Shown here piece after piece: positions 44,963-53,843 of a stretch of 58,515 nt of DNA; positions within the stretch are counted from its first letter, which is position 1, and the number at the start of each line of letters is the position of its first letter. A program made the position numbers and the translations under genes. The notes below the pieces were generated by a model, which was not told the origin of the DNA, made no database searches, and was given only the letters and a program-made list of their open reading frames with translations. Origin of the DNA: CAYYMD01 sp964480425 (lineage in GTDB: Bacteria > Planctomycetota > Phycisphaerae > SM23-33); NCBI GenBank assembly GCA_964480425.1, contig CAYZPY010000001.1:1-58515 (forward strand), written 5' to 3'.

Positions 44963-45742
44963 ATGGTCAAGGTCAGAGTAATCCCCTGCCTGCTGCTCAA
45001 AGATACGGGAATGGTCAAGACCACCCGTTTCGAGGACCCGGTGTACCTCGGCGACGCCATCAACATCGTCAAACTCTTCAACGACATGGAGGTCGACGAA
45101 CTGGGCGTGCTTGACATATCCGCCGGACCCGACGGGCGCGGGCCTGACTTGAACCTGCTTTCCAGCATCGCATCCAACGCATTCATGCCGCTCAGCTACG
45201 GCGGGGGCGTCGCCCGCCTGGACGACGCCCGCGAGGTCCTGCAACTGGGCTTCGAGAAGGTCATCATCGGCACGGCGGCAGTGGAGAATCCGGACCTCGT
45301 CAACCATGCTGCCGAAGAATTCGGCGCCCAGAGCGTGGTGGTCTCCATAGACGTGCGCAAGCGCCTTTTCGGGCGGTACGAAGTGTGCGTAGCCGGGGGC
45401 AGGCGCAAGACGGGCAGGGAACCCGTCGCACACGCCGTGGAGATGGCGCGCCGCGGGGCCGGGGAAATCCTGCTCACCTCGGTGGACCGCGACGGCACGA
45501 TGTCCGGATACGACTTGGAACTTATACGACAGGTTTCAGACGCGGTGGATATTCCCGTAATCGCATCAGGCGGGGCGGGCAACGTGGAGCACTTCGCACA
45601 GGCGGTGCGACAGGGCGGGGCCTCTGCGGTGGCGGCGGCGAGTTGTTTCGTATTCCATGGCCGCAGGAGGGCTGTGCTGGTGAACTACCCCCAAAGGGAC
45701 GAACTGCGCAAGGTTTTCAGTTCCGACAATAATAGTACTTAA
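44963..45742 (+). CDS. HisF-like cyclase partner of WbpG (ammonia-using subunit)
   Basis: 259 residues from the ATG at 44963; a GTG at 44939 is the alternative. VRVIPCLLLKDTGMVKT is the HisF-type first strand with Asp in the catalytic place, SIDVRKRLFG carries the second catalytic Asp, and HAVEMARRGAGEILLTSVDRDGTMSGYD and VIASGGAGNVEHF are phosphate-binding loops of the TIM barrel. The LLLKDTGMVKT form, instead of LDVKDGRVVKG, and the location next to WbpG mark it as the O-antigen-type paralogue and not the histidine-biosynthesis enzyme. No HisH-like glutaminase is in the window. Confidence 0.88.
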   Translation: MVKVRVIPCLLLKDTGMVKTTRFEDPVYLGDAINIVKLFNDMEVDELGVLDISAGPDGRGPDLNLLSSIASNAFMPLSYGGGVARLDDAREVLQLGFEKVIIGTAAVENPDLVNHAAEEFGAQSVVVSIDVRKRLFGRYEVCVAGGRRKTGREPVAHAVEMARRGAGEILLTSVDRDGTMSGYDLELIRQVSDAVDIPVIASGGAGNVEHFAQAVRQGGASAVAAASCFVFHGRRRAVLVNYPQRDELRKVFSSDNNST

Positions 45743-45743
45743 T

Positions 45744-47042
45744 TCATCTGGTCAATCGCAAACACTTACGCACAAACGGTATGTGCAGAATTACGGCCGC
45801 CGCCGCCAGCACACCAACGCCCAGTGCCAATCCCGTAAGCAGCGCCCGGTTCTCGCTGTCGGAGGGCGACGGACAGGCCTTGCCGTTGTTCCGCAGCAGT
45901 TCGCCCTTGCGGTGCTCCGGGCGCGAGTTGTGCATTATGTTGTCTGCAATGACGATGGGCCTGTTTTCGCCGGTGCGGTCGTCGAGGTCGACGACGACGT
46001 TTTCCAGCACGTTGTCGGTCAGTATCACCCCGCCCGACGCTATCCGCAGCCGCGAGGGCCGACCTGCATTGCCGCCGAAGACGTTGTTGCCCGAGACGAC
46101 CGCGCCCCGCCCGCGGATGTCCATCGCTGTTGTGCAGGTTCCGCCCTCCTCGACCACGAGTATGTTGTCGGCTATGACGTGCCGGTCGCTCCCGACCCAG
46201 GAGCGAAAGCCGATGTCCAGGCGCCCGCCGCGCTTCACGCGCACTATGTTGTCCGACATGATGACGTTGTTCGCCTCGTCGCTGCCGACGGCGCAGTGGG
46301 TGCGGCCCGCGATGACGACGTAGTTGTCGCGGATGACCGCCGGGCCTGTCAGCACCTCCACGGCGTCGTCGCCGGCGTCGCCAAGGACGTTTCCATAAAC
46401 CTGCACGTTAATCCCGTCCAGCATGACGCCGAGACTACGCGCATTCATCACGCGGCAGTGGCGCACCGTGATGTCGTGCACAGCCCTGCCCGGCGCCCCG
46501 CCCGGCGAGCGGTAATACGCCTTGATGCCGCAGTACTCGAAGCGATCGTGCGGGATTTGCGGGTCGCCGGCGTGGATTGGGTTCTCGCGACGGTTGGCGT
46601 CGATGGCAAGGTCGCGTATGGTGACGTGTCCCACGCCGTCGCCGATGATTCGTATCACGTTGGTGTTCTGCCCCGCCGCCTGGACCAGGCGTGTGGCGTC
46701 GCCCCGCCCGGCGAGCGTAACGTTGCTGCGTGCGATTATCACGCCGCCCGGCGCACCGGGGGTCTTTCGGATGTCGAATGTGCCTTCTGCCAACTTCACG
46801 ACGCCGCCGGTCGACGGTAGCGAGCGGATCGCCGCGTTAATCTGCTCCTGGTCGCCCTTCCCGTCGCAGGCGAAGTCCGCCGCGGACCTGCTGCGCGCGC
46901 CCGAATCCCCGGCTGCCACTAAGACGGTCGGCGAACCGTCGGCAGCGCGGGACGTCGCACAGCCCGCCACTACCACGAACAACGCAAGACCGGTGGTTGC
47001 GAGTTTTCCGGCCTGTGGGCGAATTGAACCGGTCCGTTTCAT
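45744..47042 (-). CDS. Beta-helix lipoprotein with C-terminal membrane segment
   Basis: 432 residues. LFVVVAGCATS at 21-31 is a lipobox with Cys28 as the likely lipidated residue. About 45-365 is a right-handed beta-helix: GDQEQINAAIRSLPSTGGVV at the start, then repeated short N-D-N-x-V turns such as VYGNVLGDAGDDAVEV, IMSDNIVRVKRGG, VISGNNVFGGNAG and IVIADNIMHNSRP. A helix near 405-425 (TGLALGVGVLAAAAVILHI) ends in basic residues. So both ends may be membrane-attached. The function is unknown; such folds bind or cleave polysaccharide. It converges on the HisF-like gene with one base between the stops. Confidence 0.75.
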   Translation of the reverse strand: MKRTGSIRPQAGKLATTGLALFVVVAGCATSRAADGSPTVLVAAGDSGARSRSAADFACDGKGDQEQINAAIRSLPSTGGVVKLAEGTFDIRKTPGAPGGVIIARSNVTLAGRGDATRLVQAAGQNTNVIRIIGDGVGHVTIRDLAIDANRRENPIHAGDPQIPHDRFEYCGIKAYYRSPGGAPGRAVHDITVRHCRVMNARSLGVMLDGINVQVYGNVLGDAGDDAVEVLTGPAVIRDNYVVIAGRTHCAVGSDEANNVIMSDNIVRVKRGGRLDIGFRSWVGSDRHVIADNILVVEEGGTCTTAMDIRGRGAVVSGNNVFGGNAGRPSRLRIASGGVILTDNVLENVVVDLDDRTGENRPIVIADNIMHNSRPEHRKGELLRNNGKACPSPSDSENRALLTGLALGVGVLAAAAVILHIPFVRKCLRLTR

Positions 47043-47177
47043 CTTGATTATCCTTGGAGTGATATTTAAGGCATGCGCACCGGCCTGGAAAGACCAATTT
47101 TCGCCCCCGGCGAATATGCCCCGGCGCTATTGGGGCGCCCGCCGCAGGAAATACGCGTCCGGGTTCTCCCGCCATGC

Positions 47178-47206
47178 TTGACAATAACCTCCGTGCCGGT
47201 TACTTT
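47178..47206 (+). promoter_or_regulatory. Sigma70-type promoter for the tRNA gene
   Basis: TTGACA at 47178-47183 and TACTTT at 47201-47206 are separated by exactly 17 bases. Transcription would start around 47213, nine bases before the mature tRNA 5' end. Confidence 0.7.
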
Positions 47207-47221
47207 GCGCTTTACCGTCGC

Positions 47222-47295
47222 GGGCCGTTAGCTCAGTTGGACAGAGCGTCTGCTCGACACGCAGAAGGTCACTGGTTCAAGTCCAGTACGGCCCA
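47222..47295 (+). tRNA. tRNA-Val (GAC) with unusual C33
   Basis: 74 bases fold fully: acceptor GGGCCGT/ACGGCCC, D stem GCTC/GAGC with GG in the loop, anticodon stem TCTGC/GCAGA with 7-base loop TCGACAC, 5-base variable loop, T stem ACTGG/CCAGT with loop TTCAAGT, discriminator A. The anticodon by position is GAC (valine). The base before it is C where U33 is nearly universal. CCA is not encoded. A promoter and terminator flank it as a single-gene unit. Confidence 0.9.
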
Positions 47296-47324
47296 TTCGT
47301 TCGACGCAGAGTTGCGCATGTAAA

Positions 47325-47353
47325 AGGGCCGGTCTTTTGGCCGGCCCTGTTTT
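47325..47353 (+). terminator. Rho-independent terminator of the tRNA gene
   Basis: AGGGCCGG and CCGGCCCT form an 8-bp perfect stem around an 8-base loop, followed by GTTTTG. It lies 30 bases after the tRNA and also falls just past the stop of the opposite-strand GGDEF gene, so it may serve both. Confidence 0.75.
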
Positions 47354-47385
47354 GTGTGGCGTGGCGATGGTATCTTCGGGCGGTG

Positions 47386-48849
47386 TCAGTTTTGACCTTC
47401 TTCCAGCATACACTGTCTGAAGTGGTGGCTGAGGTCGTCCCAGCACGTTGCCTGGTCGCCGCCGTTGCGTTTGGCCAGATGCAGTGCGGCGTCGGCACGT
47501 CGCAGCAGCTTTGCGGCGGAGACGTTTTCGCTGCCGTCCAGACCCGCCAGTCCGCAGCTGACCTTCAACCCGGGGACGTTCAGGATATCGATATCGTGTA
47601 TGCGGTTGCGGATGCGCTTCAGGACGGTTTCGGCCTGGTACACGTCGGTTTCGGGCATAATGAGGACGAACTCGTCGCCGCCGTAGCGGCATGCGGTGTC
47701 GGTGCGTCGTGTTTCGCTCTCCAGGGCCTTGGCCATGCTCACCAGCACGCGGTCGCCGGCGACGTGCCCGAAGTGGTCGTTGATGTATTTGAAGTTGTCC
47801 ACGTCTATGATGACCAGCGAGAAGTGTGTAGCGTACCTCGCCGAGCGGTCGCACTCCTCACGGAGTTTAATCTCCATCAGCCGACGCGTTCCCAGCCCGG
47901 TCAGCACGTCCTGGAGTGACTCGCGCCTGGCGATCTGATACTTTTCGAACAGTTTTGCGTTGGCAAGGTGCACCGAGAGCGCTTCTTCCAGCAGCGAGAG
48001 CTTGTATTCGAACAGTTCGTCGTCGTTTCCGTTTGAATCCCTGAATTCGCACATGCACAGGTAATCCTCGACGGGGCTGGATTCCTCGTTGTCGTGCGTT
48101 TTTATGGTCGAGACGCCCAGGGGCACGACGACGTTGTCGCCGCAGGTTTTGTTTTTCAGGCAGGTGTCCGGCGCGTCCTGCCCGAAGGTCAGGCAGCTTC
48201 GGTTGTGCTTCAGCGACCTGGCGTGCTCGACGAGTTCGCCGTAGGGGCATTGGCACGAGGATCGGTGGATCTGGAAGGAGTCTCTCTGGTGTGCGTATGC
48301 CTCCTTGAAGCACAGCACGCTCCTTTCTGCCCCGAGCATGTGCGGCACCTCGTAGGTTATGAGATTTACCAGCTCCTCGAAGTCGACGCTTCTCAGGGAG
48401 GCGAACATTCCCGCGACCTGCTCGGCGGCGCCCCTCATATCGGCCTGGCGGTTCCTGTTGTATCGCAGCACTTCCCTGGCCGAAACCATACCCACGGGTC
48501 GCCCGTCTTCTACAATGGGCACGTGACGGATGTGGTTTTCGTCCATTATCCGCTGAATTTCGCCGATGTGCGTTCCGGGCGGGCAGGAATGTACGTCGGG
48601 CGTCATCACCTCCCGCACCTCCATCCGGGCGGGGACCTTGTCGCTGGCCATCACGTTCACTATCACGTCGCGCTCGGAGAGTATGCCGACGAGTTTTTTC
48701 TCGTCGTCGACCACGACAACGCATCCGACTTCGTGTTTGCGCATTTTTTCACCGGCGGTTGACAGATTATCGTCCTGCCTTACCGTAACTACGCCGGATG
48801 AACGGTTAAGCCCCTTGCTTTTCACTTCTGTTTCCGTCAATGTAATCAC
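47386..48849 (-). CDS. CBS-pair diguanylate cyclase (GGDEF) with cysteine-rich middle domain
   Basis: 487 residues. Two CBS motifs occupy about 10-130 (VGILSERDVI and VGMVSAREVL ends). The middle (about 140-300) looks GAF-like and holds eight Cys at 180, 199, 201, 219, 230, 236, 265 and 267. The GGDEF domain follows at about 315-480, with GGDEF intact at 390-394 and an RxxD inhibitory site at 381-384, so it should be an active, product-inhibited c-di-GMP synthase. CBS domains usually bind adenine nucleotides. No membrane helix is visible. It lies beside the HD-GYP gene, whose CBS half is clearly related. Confidence 0.9.
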   Translation of the reverse strand: MITLTETEVKSKGLNRSSGVVTVRQDDNLSTAGEKMRKHEVGCVVVVDDEKKLVGILSERDVIVNVMASDKVPARMEVREVMTPDVHSCPPGTHIGEIQRIMDENHIRHVPIVEDGRPVGMVSAREVLRYNRNRQADMRGAAEQVAGMFASLRSVDFEELVNLITYEVPHMLGAERSVLCFKEAYAHQRDSFQIHRSSCQCPYGELVEHARSLKHNRSCLTFGQDAPDTCLKNKTCGDNVVVPLGVSTIKTHDNEESSPVEDYLCMCEFRDSNGNDDELFEYKLSLLEEALSVHLANAKLFEKYQIARRESLQDVLTGLGTRRLMEIKLREECDRSARYATHFSLVIIDVDNFKYINDHFGHVAGDRVLVSMAKALESETRRTDTACRYGGDEFVLIMPETDVYQAETVLKRIRNRIHDIDILNVPGLKVSCGLAGLDGSENVSAAKLLRRADAALHLAKRNGGDQATCWDDLSHHFRQCMLEEGQN

Positions 48850-48919
48850 TCCTTACTGTCTTTGGCGCAAGGGTCGGATAAACGCCCGTTGTTGTGTCCG
48901 CCGTGCGAAGACCTCACGT

Positions 48920-49960
48920 TCAGGCCGCCGCTTTCTCCACGTCGCTGTATTGATCGAGTATTTCCTTGAACCTGTCGCTTTCCGAAAGGAAGGCGCGCAC
49001 GACCTGCGGGTCGAAGTGCGTGCCCTGGCCTTCGGCGATTATCTTTGCGGCCACGGTATGGCTGAACGGCTCCTTGTATATTCTCCGCGAGACCAGCGCG
49101 TCGTAGACGTCCGAGACGGCGAAGATTCTGGCCGCCAGGGGGATCTCATTTTCGCCCAGACCCTGAGGATATCCGGTGCCGTCCCACCGTTCGTGATGGC
49201 TCAGCGCTATGTCCCTGGCCATTTTGATGAACGTTGCTTCTTGGTGCTGGACGAGGACCTCTTCCAGCGTGGCGGCGCCGCGGGTGGTGTGCGTTTTCAT
49301 GATCTCGAATTCGTCCTGGGTCAGTCGGTCGGGCTTGAGCAGCACGCAATCGGGTATGCTTACTTTTCCGATGTCGTGCAGGGCGCTACCGGCCCGGACG
49401 AGCCGTATGAACCTGTCGTCGATCTGGTCGGCGTAGGAGTGGTTTTCCAAGAGGCGCCGCGCCACGACGGTGGTGTATTCGCGCACGCGCTCCAGGTGCA
49501 TTCCGGTGTCCATGTCGCGTGATTCGGCCAGTTTTGCCAGCGAGAAGACGGTCAACTCGTGGACGCGCTTCTGTTCATCGGCTCGCCATTTCATCAGGTC
49601 TCTGGCCGATAGCATTGCTACGGTTTTTCCCTCGCATACGACGGGAATGTGCCGTATTCCCCGATTGACCATCAGCGACTCGACGTCCGCCAGTGTCATG
49701 TCCGGGCTGCATACCTGCACCGACACGGTCATCACCTGCTCGACTTTCGTGTCGGCGCAGGTTGTTTCGGCCATGTGGCAGCGGCGAAGCACGTCGCGCT
49801 CGGAGAGCAGGCCGACCAGTCGGCCTGCGGAATCGGTCACCACCACGCATCCTATCCTGTGCTCGTACATTTTTTGTGAAGCCAGTGTCACGCTGTCCTG
49901 CCGTCCTACCGACACGACATCCTGCCCGCCCGATTTGTTGAAAAGATCCCGTACCCTCAT
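48920..49960 (-). CDS. CBS-pair HD-GYP domain protein (putative c-di-GMP phosphodiesterase)
   Basis: 346 residues from the ATG at about 49960, chosen because GGAGAA lies upstream; a TTG at 50008 is the longer alternative. CBS pair at about 10-125 (VGLLSERDVL, VAMLSARDLM). HD-GYP at about 135-340 has HDIGK (His195-Asp196), HHERWDGTGYPQGL (His255-His256 and GYP 263-265) and SDVYDALVSRR. The metal-binding His/Asp set looks complete, so c-di-GMP hydrolysis to GMP is expected. It is cytoplasmic. It is upstream of the GGDEF gene in the same direction, with 70 bases between. Confidence 0.9.
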   Translation of the reverse strand: MRVRDLFNKSGGQDVVSVGRQDSVTLASQKMYEHRIGCVVVTDSAGRLVGLLSERDVLRRCHMAETTCADTKVEQVMTVSVQVCSPDMTLADVESLMVNRGIRHIPVVCEGKTVAMLSARDLMKWRADEQKRVHELTVFSLAKLAESRDMDTGMHLERVREYTTVVARRLLENHSYADQIDDRFIRLVRAGSALHDIGKVSIPDCVLLKPDRLTQDEFEIMKTHTTRGAATLEEVLVQHQEATFIKMARDIALSHHERWDGTGYPQGLGENEIPLAARIFAVSDVYDALVSRRIYKEPFSHTVAAKIIAEGQGTHFDPQVVRAFLSESDRFKEILDQYSDVEKAAA

Positions 49961-50201
49961 GTGACGTTCTCCAAGATAAAGTTGTACTTTTATCCCCAAC
50001 TGCCCCAACAGTGTTATCTTATTTCGGCAAGACCAGCGGTCGGCTTGAAATAGTAAATATTTTTGCCGGAAAATTTTCCCCGGGCGGATTTTCCCCCCGA
50101 CCGGGGCGCATTTGCCGGCGATACCGACTCGCGGCGCGCGGGTTTAATGCGTACAATGCGGTTAATCCGTCGCAATGCCGCACGACATAAAGGATAAACA
50201 C

Positions 50202-53200
50202 ATGAACTCCAGAATATTTTTATGCTCAGCAATCGCTGCGATTCTCGTTTTGCAGGCAGGATACGCCCCCGCGCGCGAAGGTCTCCCCGCAGGGCAATGC
50301 GTCCGCCTCGGGTCCGACGGCAAACTCGTCTACGAACCGATGGACAAGTGGGGCAATCGGATTCCGGATTACTCCCGCGCCGGTTACATGGAAGGCGGCG
50401 TGGCGATACCGCTTGCGGACGTAAAGGCGACGGTCCGTCCGGACGCCGCCGACGCCGACGACGCGCCTCGGATACAGTCGGCCATAGACAGAGTCTCGCA
50501 AACGGCGCCCGACAAAAACGGCCTGCGCGGCGCGGTGCTGCTGGACGCCGGGCGGTACGAAATACTCACGCACGTTACGATACGCGCCTCGGGCGTGGTG
50601 CTGCGGGGACAGGGCGCGGGCGAAAACGGGACCGTCCTGGTCGCCCCGGAATATCCCGGGGACCAGACGCCCGAGACCGGATATTCCGACAAGCGGGGTT
50701 ACCTTGTGCGGATTGAGAGCCCCGAAAACAAGAAGTCCCAAAGAGGACGCCGCCGCGGCGAAAAGCGCGGCTCGGCGGACATCATCGACCAATACGTGCC
50801 TTCGGGCGCGAATGTCGTGACCGTCAGCTCCGCCGAGGGCTTCGAGGCGGGTGACTTGGTGCAGATTAACTGCGGAAATAACGAGCGTCGGGGCGAGGCG
50901 TGGCACCCCGACCCGATATGGCAGGAGTATCCCGACGGAACCCAGCGGGCGGAGTACTTCGAATGGAACGGGCAAGGCAGGTCGTGGACGACGACCGTCG
51001 CGGAGGTCCGCGGCGACAAACTCGTCCTGGAAGAGCCGCTGTTTCACTCGATAGCGGCTGGATACGGCGGGGGGCGCGTGCGCGAAATGTCGCGCCCGGA
51101 CTCTTCGGGCGTTGTACGCAACTCGGGCATCGAGAACCTGCGGATGGAATCGCAGTGGACGCCGGTGCACCGGCAGTGGACCAAGTGGGAAGGCGGACGG
51201 GTCATCCGCTACCGCAACAGTTGGAAGCGGATAGGCGGCCAAAAGAAGACCTATGAAGGAATGGTGGACCCCCTGCGACACCGCGGCAAGGGCATCGTGA
51301 TAAGCGGGACGGACTGCTGGGTGCGCGACGTTTACGTAAAGGGATTTCACTACGTGGGGATTATGATTCACGGCAACCGCCAGACGGTGCAGGACTGCAC
51401 AATGTTCCTGGACAAGGGCAGTTATTACGAATGGACGCGTTACGTGGCGCGTTACGGAATACACCTTTCGGCCGGGCGGACGCTGGTGCAGCGGTGCGAG
51501 GTTCACGGCTGCCGACACGCGCTGAACATCGGCGGGGGAAACGGGCCCAAGGTGTTCCTGTATTGCCGCACATTTGACGATCACGGCGAGGGCGGCTCGC
51601 ACAAGCCGTACAAAATCGGATGTCTATACGACAACGTGGAGGGCAAGATACAGTCCGGCTCGCGAATCGGCTCGCAGTGGCGCGACAATTACACCACGTT
51701 CTGGAACTGCGGGATGCCGATTTTTATTGTCTCGACACCCCCGCGGAAGTACCTGCCGACAGGGTACAAGTGGGCTATCGGTTGCTACCCGACACAAACC
51801 GACCGCGACATCAGTGAACATCGCGATTGGTGGCGGACCAAGGGGCCCTTGCTGCTGGGGCATGGCCCGTGCGCAGGGCAGGCGGTGTGGCGGTCGTTCG
51901 CAAAGACGGTCGAACCGCGCAGTCTCTACGAGGCGCAACTTGCCGAGCGCCTCGGACCGGAGGCGGTGAAAAACTCCCGCCGGCAGATGGACTGGCAGGC
52001 CCAGGCCGCGGGCAGGAAAAATTACACCAAAACTTACGAGCCGTTCACGCCAAAGCGTTACGAACCGGCCATGGACGACGCCTTCACGGCGCAGGTAAAC
52101 AACCTCAGCCGCTGGGCGACCTGGGGCGACGACGGAAAGCTCGAATATGAATCAATGGGCGGCGACGGGCCCGCCATCGCGGACTTCTCCTGCGCCGGGT
52201 ACAGGGGCGGCGGCGTGAAACTGCCCATGGTCGAGGTCAAGGTCGTAGTGAGGCCCGACCACGACGGCAAGGACGACACGTCGCGGATACAGTCGGCCAT
52301 CGACAAGGTCGCCGCAATGAAGGCGGACCGGGACGGCATGCGGGGCGCGGTGCTGCTGGGGGAGGGCAAGTATTACCTCGACGGCACGCTGAGCATCGGC
52401 GCCGACGGCGTGGTTCTGCGGGGACAGGGGCGCGAGGAACACATCGGCACGCACCTGATTTGTCCGCGGATATCGTCCGGCGGCGAAGGGTTCGCCGTGA
52501 AGATAGCAGGCCGACAAAGCAGGCAGGTGCGCAACAGCGCCGTTGAGAACCTGCGGATGATATCGAAAAGCACACGCAAGCCCGGCGCGCCGGCGGCGCG
52601 GAACCTTGCCGGGGGAGGCGTGCTTATAAAAAACGCGGAAGACTGCTGGGTGCGGAACGTGCGCCTGACGGATTTCGTCAAGGTCGGCGTCAGCGTCGCG
52701 GACAGCATGCAAATCACCGTCGAAGACAGCACGCACGTGGTGGGGCGTGAATTGCGGTTCGGTCCCGCCGATGCGCCGCGGCGGGGCTTCCACGTGGCCG
52801 GCAGGGATGTGCTCGTGCAGCGGTGTTTCGCGCGGAGTTGCCGCAGCGGATTCAGTTCCACAGGCCGGACGGGGCGCAACGTGTTCTTGGACTGCCGCAG
52901 CGGCGACGACAAGGGCGTGGTCGAAACCGCCGGCGGTGCGGGCGCGAAACTGCTGTTCGACAACGTTCGCAGCCGACTGCCCAGACCCGGCGCCGACGAC
53001 CGCGCCGACGACGCCACCGCGGTGTTCTGGAACTGCGCCTCGCGCCGGTGGACTTTGAAACTACCCAAGGACGCGGGCGACGCAGCAAAGTGGTTCATCG
53101 GCTGCTACAAGCACGAAAACGCCAACCCCGAACCCGGCGAGCCGCGGGACCTCGGTCCCGACGGCGTCAAGGTCGCGTGGGAATCGTTCGGCGAGACGGT

Positions 53201-53759
53201 CGCGCCGCGAAGTCTGTATCATCAGCAGTTGCGCGACCGGCTGGGATACGAGGCGGCGAAAAACTCCAAGCACATCGTGGACTGGGTGATGCACGACAAC
53301 AGCATCCGCACGAAGTACGCGGATTTCGTCCAGGTCGTCGGGCACGACGAACTGCAAAAGCGGCTGAAGGGCTACACTCGCGTGGCAGTGGACCGCATGG
53401 GCGCCGGACAGGACCACCCGCACCTGATCGAAGAGAGTTTCATGGGCTACACGCAGGCGGCGGGTCGTCAACTGGGGCGGGGGGACGAAATGAACTTCCG
53501 CTACGAGAACCTCGAGACGCGCGGCGATTACGTGCTGGTGGTGACCGGCGGGGGCGCAAAGGATAACGCCTACCGCCTGACGATGAGCGGGGGCAACCCG
53601 TTCTTCGTAAAGGACGGCGGCGACCGGCCGACCTGCCTGATCGAGGTGCCCTCGCTGTACGTACGGGACGACGGCACGCTTGTGCTGCACTTTGTGCCGA
53701 TAGGCGAAAACAGGCGAAAGCCCGTCGAACTGTCAGCCGTGGAACTTTGGAAAAAATAA
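50202..53759 (+). CDS. Secreted protein with two tandem beta-helix units
   Basis: 1185 residues from the ATG at 50202 (AAAGGA upstream), signal peptide ending near GYAPA. Two related units follow: about 25-610 (WGNRIPDYSRAGYM, DDAPRIQSAIDRV, ASGVVLRGQGAG, ending PRSLYEAQLAERLG) and about 640-1035 (IADFSCAGYRGGG, DDTSRIQSAIDKV, ADGVVLRGQG, ending PRSLYHQQLRDRLG). Each matches the single-unit protein at 9538-11283. A further C-terminal domain of about 150 residues (about 1036-1185), with YVLVVTGGGAKDNAYRLTM and LVLHFVPIGENRRKPVELS, has no clear relative. It is probably a polysaccharide-active enzyme; the second unit is shorter and may be binding only. The heparinase-like gene follows 84 bases downstream. 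Confidence 0.82.
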   Translation: MNSRIFLCSAIAAILVLQAGYAPAREGLPAGQCVRLGSDGKLVYEPMDKWGNRIPDYSRAGYMEGGVAIPLADVKATVRPDAADADDAPRIQSAIDRVSQTAPDKNGLRGAVLLDAGRYEILTHVTIRASGVVLRGQGAGENGTVLVAPEYPGDQTPETGYSDKRGYLVRIESPENKKSQRGRRRGEKRGSADIIDQYVPSGANVVTVSSAEGFEAGDLVQINCGNNERRGEAWHPDPIWQEYPDGTQRAEYFEWNGQGRSWTTTVAEVRGDKLVLEEPLFHSIAAGYGGGRVREMSRPDSSGVVRNSGIENLRMESQWTPVHRQWTKWEGGRVIRYRNSWKRIGGQKKTYEGMVDPLRHRGKGIVISGTDCWVRDVYVKGFHYVGIMIHGNRQTVQDCTMFLDKGSYYEWTRYVARYGIHLSAGRTLVQRCEVHGCRHALNIGGGNGPKVFLYCRTFDDHGEGGSHKPYKIGCLYDNVEGKIQSGSRIGSQWRDNYTTFWNCGMPIFIVSTPPRKYLPTGYKWAIGCYPTQTDRDISEHRDWWRTKGPLLLGHGPCAGQAVWRSFAKTVEPRSLYEAQLAERLGPEAVKNSRRQMDWQAQAAGRKNYTKTYEPFTPKRYEPAMDDAFTAQVNNLSRWATWGDDGKLEYESMGGDGPAIADFSCAGYRGGGVKLPMVEVKVVVRPDHDGKDDTSRIQSAIDKVAAMKADRDGMRGAVLLGEGKYYLDGTLSIGADGVVLRGQGREEHIGTHLICPRISSGGEGFAVKIAGRQSRQVRNSAVENLRMISKSTRKPGAPAARNLAGGGVLIKNAEDCWVRNVRLTDFVKVGVSVADSMQITVEDSTHVVGRELRFGPADAPRRGFHVAGRDVLVQRCFARSCRSGFSSTGRTGRNVFLDCRSGDDKGVVETAGGAGAKLLFDNVRSRLPRPGADDRADDATAVFWNCASRRWTLKLPKDAGDAAKWFIGCYKHENANPEPGEPRDLGPDGVKVAWESFGETVAPRSLYHQQLRDRLGYEAAKNSKHIVDWVMHDNSIRTKYADFVQVVGHDELQKRLKGYTRVAVDRMGAGQDHPHLIEESFMGYTQAAGRQLGRGDEMNFRYENLETRGDYVLVVTGGGAKDNAYRLTMSGGNPFFVKDGGDRPTCLIEVPSLYVRDDGTLVLHFVPIGENRRKPVELSAVELWKK

Positions 53760-53843
53760 TGCAATGACCGGTGTGTGCTTAAAGCAGGCGGGTTCGGGGT
53801 GCCGTTTGCTGCACGCGGGTATTGTTACGACGCGAGGATTGGC

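Noticed and set aside
47228..47854. Long minus-strand ORF crossing the tRNA gene
   Set aside because: It is an arginine-rich shadow frame of the GGDEF gene and runs antisense through a well-supported tRNA and terminator.
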